NCBI RefSeq assembly: GCF_945859685.1
Contig: NC_079147.1
Location: 215,763,578 to 215,827,577, forward strand
DNA from: Eupeodes corollae
Lineage: Eukaryota; Arthropoda; Insecta; Diptera; Syrphidae
Reading direction: 5' to 3'
DNA length: 64,000 nucleotides
Shown here: positions 59,130 to 64,000 of the stretch, one piece after another
How positions within the stretch are numbered: the first letter of the stretch is position 1
How the letters are laid out: every line of letters starts with the position of its first letter
Program-made: the position numbers and the translations under genes
The notes under the pieces: generated by a model
What the model saw: only the letters and a program-made list of their open reading frames with translations
Database searches by the model: none
Told to the model about the DNA's origin: nothing

Positions 59130-59405
59130 AGCAACGGCCTAGTCACTGATAAAGCTTCGGTTCCCATCGATCACCGAAATCAAGCATCAGTGAGCGTGGT
59201 TAGTAGAAAGATGGGGGACCGTCTCGAAACCTACCGCGTGCTGTTGTCATGTGTTCTTTCTTTCTGTTGTTCTTTCTCTTCTGTCCTTCTGTCTTGTATT
59301 AATGTCTTGTGTTGTTATCACCTTACATAGGCTAGTTGCTCAAGGTGCTGGGTTCTCAACTCTGTACATTTATGTGCAGAGTAGCGTGAAATGTAATGTA
59401 ATGTA
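59130..59405 (+). repeat. SINE with a 5S rRNA-derived head (SINE3 type)
   Basis: The first 120 or so bases (59131-59250) align end to end with insect 5S rRNA. Shared blocks are CAACG near the start, CGGTT, GATCACCGAAAT, AAGC (start of box A), GGTTAGTA, GATGGGGGACCG (box C) and ACCGCGTG. They are followed by an unrelated body, a short imperfect stem (CTCTGTAC with GTGCAGAG, 59360-59381) and an ATGTA-repeat tail (59391-59405). A perfect 10-bp target-site duplication, TTTTACAGTG, flanks it (59120-59129 and 59406-59415), proving insertion by retroposition. The element has no TTTT inside; the first pol III stop is in the right flank. It is not a 5S gene, because the 3' part does not pair or end like 5S and it carries body and tail. 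Confidence 0.88.
59131..59250 (+). promoter_or_regulatory. 5S-like internal pol III promoter region
   Basis: Within the SINE head. An A-box-like AAGCATCAGTGAGC starts at about 59182, and the box C region TAGTAGAAAGATGGGGGACC lies at 59201-59220, where box C of 5S genes lies. These sites bind TFIIIA/TFIIIC in real 5S genes. Several substitutions exist outside box C, so present-day activity is unknown. Confidence 0.6.
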
Positions 59406-59625
59406 TTTTACAGTGGCTAAAGTCTTATAAGTGCAAAATATAGTCAAAACTTTCAACATAATCTAAGAACAGATCCATCTCGTTTTCCATCAGTATGGTC
59501 TATTTTTTAACCAAATATATGACACATAATAAGTTTTGTAAGCAAGTAGTTTTTTAAAAACCTTTTCCAAGAATCAATGCTATTGTAAAGAATGTTAGTT
59601 CCTATTACATTAACTACAAACTGTT
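59406..59625. other. Spacer
   Basis: Begins with the right target-site duplication of the 5S-headed SINE (59406-59415); otherwise unremarkable AT-rich sequence. Confidence 0.45.
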
Positions 59626-59893
59626 ATAAATTAAATGGTGCAACAGATTATAGAGAAACAGGGCCTACTGATTTAGAATTCTCAACTACTCCTGTGTTCG
59701 AATAATGCCTTTAGGGGTACTGAAGCAGACCATACTTTTTATGCCAAATCCGAATTTGAGAAAGCTCTTTTCATGACAAGAATTACTCTACGAAGATTTA
59801 TCAAATCCTCGAAGAAGACAGTACCCATGAAAAAACGACAGGGATTGAACCCAAAACCTGACATGACAGTCCTTGACATCAGGCAACGGGTAC
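59626..59893 (-). repeat. tRNA-derived SINE, copy 6 (near full length)
   Basis: Minus-strand reading: GTACCCGTTGCCTGATGTC (decayed A box), then GACTGTCATGTCAGG, GGGTTCAATCCCTGTCG (B box), the body with AGAGTAATTCTTGTCATG and TTCGGATTTGGCATAAAA, and the end CCTGTTTCTCTATAATC with TGTTGCACCATTTAATTT. Head, body and tail are in the same order as copy 7. About 268 bases remain. Confidence 0.85.
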
Positions 59894-62629
59894 ATTAATA
59901 TCCAATCTTTAAAAATATGTATTTTAAAACATAATATTTAGTTATATTCTCTCTAAAACCAATAATAAATAAATATAGTTCACTCAGGCGTATACGCATT
60001 TTTTTCTCCGATTTTTTTTGTTCGTACTTTTTAGTTTCATTTTTTTCTACAGTAGGTTATATATTTATACTATTTTGCTAATTCAATTATTTTATTAAAT
60101 ATTTTAATTAGCTATGATTAATAGCACAAAGTACAATATTACATTTTTTAATATTACTCTTTGCAATTATAAAATATGTTGGATTGTTTTTTTTTTCCTC
60201 AGTTATCATTTAACTTTTACAATTCAAGTCCTCATAAAAAACTTAAGCTGCCACTTTGACAACATTATTTTAATTAATTTTAAATTAAACAAATATCCTC
60301 AAAATCCTTAAAAACTACTCAAATTTCATATTTTTGTTTATTATTTACTGATTATTAATTTCTATTTTTAGACACAAAATTAACAAATAAAAAAAATATG
60401 TTTCACACAACAACAAAAAAAAAAAAAAACACTTTATTAATGAAGCACTGTTGTTTATCTATCAATATACATATAAACATATATTTAATGAGCTTTTTTA
60501 CAACAACCACACCTGTTTCATACCAATTAAATATTTATAGATACTTTATCAGTGTTGTTGTTTATGTTTGACACTATAACTAGCTATTATGATGTTTGTT
60601 AACCAAACAAATAAATAATAATTTATTGACTAACATAAAAGCTTATATACCATAAACCTATACAATACAAACATATATGTATGTGTGTACGTATAATTAT
60701 ACTTTAAATTGTGAATAGCATTGCATAATGATTAATTTTGTTATGTTTTCACAGGCAATCAATATCAAAGTGCTATCGTTAGTATAGTTGTTTAGTGAGG
60801 AGGTATATTAATTAAAAGCAAATGTTTGTGATTTATAAGGATAACGAACTTGTTGTATGCTTGTGTGAATTTTCAAAAAGGAAAACATTGAATTTTTGTT
60901 TCCATATTTTCTACTTAAAACATTTTTGGCTGAGTGAAAATTTATTATCAAGTTGAATAAACAGCTACAAAAGGTAGCTACAATTTTTTTTTATTTTTTT
61001 TGTGTTTCCTTATAGACTTCATCTAAAGCAGGCATAACCCTTTTGGTGGTGGGTACCCGTGGATAAGCATACATTTTCGCCTATGATGTCTGTTTTTGAA
61101 ACTCAACTATATTCACTTCAATGGGTATAAAAAATTCAAGCTAAGTGAAACCAATCAATATTGTCCTCCCATCAGATAAAATTATATTACACATCGTAGT
61201 GTACATCTATGCATATAAACATAAACATGTACACATATACATACATACTTATATATCAACATCAATTTCAATACAAACATAATAAAATATGTAAACTGAT
61301 GTGAACGTTAATCCAATTGTCCTTTGTATTTTGTATTTAGTTCAGCGAACCGCATTTAAGCGGAATAAAAATAATTTATTTATTGTTTATTTGTTGTTGG
61401 AGTTATCCTTTAAGGACTATTTTTCGTTGTTGTTGTTGTTAGCTCAGTCAAATAGACACACAAAAAAAATATTACAGCCATCCCTTCCCATCAGAGGAAG
61501 TAACAGGGCAGCCCATATTGCAGCCTATCCCTATACTGTGTCTTGTATCCGCATGAGTTTATAGTTCAAGGATGATATAAAAGCCAATTGACATGATATT
61601 ATGGTCCTTATAGAGCACATTTCATATTAAATATATTCACACATTTAAATTCACGTCTTACATGTGTCGTGTATAGTGGGTATAGGTATTTAAACCTATT
61701 TCAAAATCAAGGATATAAAATTTGAATTTAAATAGACATGCCGAATTATAGGCTCACAGAATTTTCTCATATTCAAATTATCTACTTCTATGGCATTGTT
61801 AAAATCATTCGGTTGGAGTGATAGGATTTTGAGATGAACACAATATATAAAGGTTATGTATCTAGTATAAGCTTTGAATTTATTCACAATCTTTTGAATG
61901 GGAAAATATTTAAAGGTTGTAAGATAAATATAAACATTATTTCCGTGTTGGAACGAAGGGAGAGATTGTTTCCTTCTTTTGTATAGAGTTATCAAATAAA
62001 TACTTCCTATTTTGATAGAGTTTGAAAAAATAAAAAATAAACGAAATAGAAATCAAAAAAATAATTATGCAGGAGTTAAAAACCTTAATTTTTGGAAATA
62101 TTGTTTTTAGCATGTGTGTTGGAAAATGTGATTACTTAAGTATGGTATTTTTTTATAGGTAAGAACTTTGTTAACTTTGCATTAGCTTGCATTTAACTTT
62201 ATTCAACATTGCAGCTATAAAAAAAAATGGAGACAAGGCCACCTGATCCAAGCTTCAATATTGCTTTTTAAGTTGAAGGTTGTTTTTTATGTCATTTAAG
62301 TAAATAGAAACCAAATCAAATTCTATGATTCTTGAGCTATTTATGTATGTAGCTAAATAAATCATTTACCCTGTTTTATGCAAATGTATAAACACCCTTT
62401 CGGTAACTGCTTTGTGTTTTACTTTTGGTATTCAAAATACTATTAATGAGATCGAGTTCGGGATTTTTTTGAAATTATCTTTAAGCTATCCTTACAAACG
62501 ATTCTCATGTTTTTCAATTAATTTCCGAAAAAAAAAACATTTTTGATTCAAGTGGGTTATGAAAACAATATTTAAAGGCTTTTTTTATAAAATATGCGCG
62601 AAATTAAGGGGACATGAAGGTAGGATATG
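59894..62629. other. AT-rich stretch without recognisable genes
   Basis: Contains an A run near 60413-60430, TACA/TATA patches at about 61215-61260 and a GTT run at about 61427-61440. No protein or RNA-gene signal was recognised. Confidence 0.45.
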
Positions 62630-63588
62630 ATTAGAAAGGAGATAGCGATGCACATTGCAATGAATGCAAAATATTGAGTCTGGTTAAGCATTTCACATTC
62701 GTGAAGTGCGACTAAAGAACGAATCTCTGTACTTAACAGTACGTCCGAAATTGGCCTTAAGGGTAAACTGATGAGGATTCCGAGAAGAACAGGTATTGCG
62801 GTTGGGTTCTTTGAGGAGAGAACTGCAACTAGCTATTTCATCAGAGCATTTTTTATGAAAGTAAATTAAATTACAAATTAAATAGGGTGGCGCAATAGTC
62901 CGTTGAGAACTAGGACCTAGTGACTTACGACTCTCAAACATTCTTGTGTGCGAGTAATGTTGTCAAAGATCGAATGGACCTACAGTTTATGCAGAATTCG
63001 AACGGCTAATGTGAGAAATCGCTTTCCATGACAAGAATTACTCTTGGAGAATTTGTCAATTCCTCATAAGAGGAAAGAAAATTAAGATGGCATAGACAGG
63101 GATTGAACCCAAGACCTGTATCATGACAGTGCAATGCACTAACCATCATGCTACGGGTACTACTGTTTATGGGAGTAGCGATAAAATAATGGCATGCATG
63201 AAACCTTACGAGGTGCTCGAGATACAAAAGTTTCAGTTTGGCAACGGTGAACTAACAGTTTTAGGGGTCCCTTTTGAATTCTGTCTAAGAGACTCAAGTG
63301 TGTAATAGGAGCACCTGCCCAGATGTGGGAATGGCTTTATAGATTACAGCTATATCAGAAGAGGTAAAAACTTCGTAAATCTTTTGAGAAAACCTAAACA
63401 CTTAGCAGCATTACTGGCGATGTCAAATATGTGATCACTCCACAACAAGTGGTTTGTGATTTACATACCTAACACTGAAAGCGTTTCAGTCTCTTCGATG
63501 TAAGAACCACTCATGGATAGTGGCATTAGGGGAGGGTTACGCTTTTGCGACAGTAGACAGCATTGAGTTTCGGAAACATTAGATTCTA
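62630..63588 (-). mobile_element. Jockey-type LINE (family A), interrupted by a SINE
   Basis: Right part (63172-63588), minus strand: SNVSETQCCLLSQKRN, SYIEETETLSVLGM, LLWSDHIFDIASNAAKCLGFLKRF, then LSLLDRIQKGPLKLL and KVSCMPLFYRYSHK. Left part (62630-62857): KCSDEIASCSSLLKEPNRNT, HQFTLKANFGRTVKYRDSFFSRTSRM. If the SINE at 62870-63160 is set aside, the two parts join at FYRYSHK/KCSDEIASC, where other family A copies read LFYRYFNGLCSSKLASC. Frame breaks show that it is dead. The 5' side ends near 63588 against another repeat. Confidence 0.88.
62858..63165 (-). repeat. tRNA-derived SINE, copy 7 (full length, nested)
   Basis: The most complete copy. Minus strand: GTACCCGTAGCATGATGG head with A box, GCACTGTCATGATACAGG around the anticodon-like loop, GGGTTCAATCCCTGTC (B box), the body (AGAGTAATTCTTGTCATGG, TTCGAATTCTGCATAAAC), then GAGAGTCGTAAGTCACTAGG and the end GGACTATTGCGCCACC, with an ATTTAA-rich tail toward 62858. 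TTTATG occurs on both sides (62852-62857 and 63166-63171) as a likely remnant of the target-site duplication. Confidence 0.88.
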
Positions 63589-63589
63589 C

Positions 63590-64000
63590 ACGGTTTTTGT
63601 ACGTCCGTACGTTCGCGACGTTTTTTTCGTCGTCCATAGCTCAAGAACCAGAAGAGATATCGATTTCAAATAAATTTTGTTATACAGATAATAAGACAGA
63701 AAGATGCAGGAAGGGCTCTCAAGAAAATTGCGTGGGTGGTTTTTTTACCATAGCAGTTTTAAAAAAAGGTAAACATTTTGGTATCTTATGAACCAAAAAC
63801 GCTAGAGACTTGAATTAAATTTTATTTAATATATTCTAAAGTGATATCCAAAACGTATATTTTTTGAAAAAAATCCATTTAACGTTTTTTTTATAAAACA
63901 AAAAAACTGAACAAAAAATTTGTCACCTCAAAAATTTTGCGACTTAAATGTGATCTTATCTCTAAAACAATTTTGTGCAACGAAGAATAATGTTCTTGAC
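63590..64000 (+). repeat. Unclassified dispersed repeat, second copy (runs off window)
   Basis: Inverted partner of 34560-35060. Shared blocks include AAATAAATTTTGTTATACAG, GGTGGTTTTTTTACCATAGCAG, AACATTTTGGTATCTTATGAACC, CTTGAATTAAATTTTATTT and GATATCCAAAACG-TATATTTTTTG. Homology continues to the right edge, so the true end is outside the window. No coding motif was recognised. Confidence 0.65.

Noticed and set aside
59131..59250. A functional 5S rRNA gene
   Set aside because: It has many substitutions outside box C, no TTTT terminator at its end, and it is joined to a SINE body and tail with a target-site duplication around the whole unit.
61052..61072. An eighth tRNA-SINE head (GTACCCGTGG)
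   Set aside because: Only the first ten bases match; the A box does not follow.
1..64000. CRISPR arrays, bacterial operons, LTR retrotransposons or viral genes
   Set aside because: No regularly spaced direct repeats, no Shine-Dalgarno-linked gene strings, and no gag-protease-integrase or envelope motifs were found; the content is consistently insect nuclear DNA with LINEs, SINEs and DNA transposon relics.

Overview
The window looks like gene-poor, transposon-rich nuclear DNA from a fly (Diptera, probably a brachyceran). The evidence is AT-rich sequence with short TACA/TATG and TACC runs, a short Drosophila-style intron (GT...CTAAT...AG), and many decayed insect non-LTR retrotransposons. I found no convincing host protein-coding gene, functional tRNA, functional rRNA or CRISPR array. 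Almost every long reading frame is either a fragment of a transposable-element protein or the chance antisense of one. The species cannot be named from this sequence.

Layout. 1-525: RT fragment of a CR1/Jockey-type LINE (-). ~540-3000: LOA/R1-type LINE (+) with an intact ORF1-like frame but an ORF2 whose RT is deleted. 3000-8030: AT-rich, nothing recognised. 8040-10175: second LOA-type LINE (+), broken. 10190-10420: Jockey 3' end (-). 13164-13297: tRNA-derived SINE. 13381-14745: dead piggyBac transposase (+). 15470-16385: 5' end and endonuclease of an RTE LINE (+). 16725-17165 and 24195-24600: two copies of an unclassified repeat. 21162-24113: long I-clade LINE (-), endonuclease to RNase H. 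24768-25910 and 30488-31320: two RTE 3' portions (-). 34560-35560: unclassified dispersed repeat, seen again inverted at 63590-64000. 35757-37030, 43165-43605, 53130-53900 and 62630-63588: copies of one Jockey-like family, all (-). 37640-38440: CR1/Jockey RT remnant (+). 42840-43160: R1/LOA-like RT fragment (-). 43605-44447: Tc1 transposase pseudogene with an intron-like insert. 45840-46910: CR1/Jockey remnant (-). 47380-50140: another Jockey-type LINE (-), EN to 3' UTR. 57040-58210: Jockey-type LINE (+). 59130-59405: a SINE with a 5S rRNA-derived head. Pieces of a tRNA-Asp-like SINE occur at seven places.

How the parts relate. The most interesting material is the small non-autonomous elements. 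The 5S-headed SINE has a perfect 10-bp target-site duplication and a preserved box C. The tRNA-Asp-like SINE family ends in almost the same ~16 bases as the RTE LINEs in this window, which suggests that RTE reverse transcriptase mobilised it. One of its copies sits cleanly inside a Jockey-family copy and so post-dates it. All the autonomous elements seen here carry lesions (YADD changes, lost DDE or RNase H residues, internal deletions), so the window is mainly a fossil record of several mobile-element lineages.
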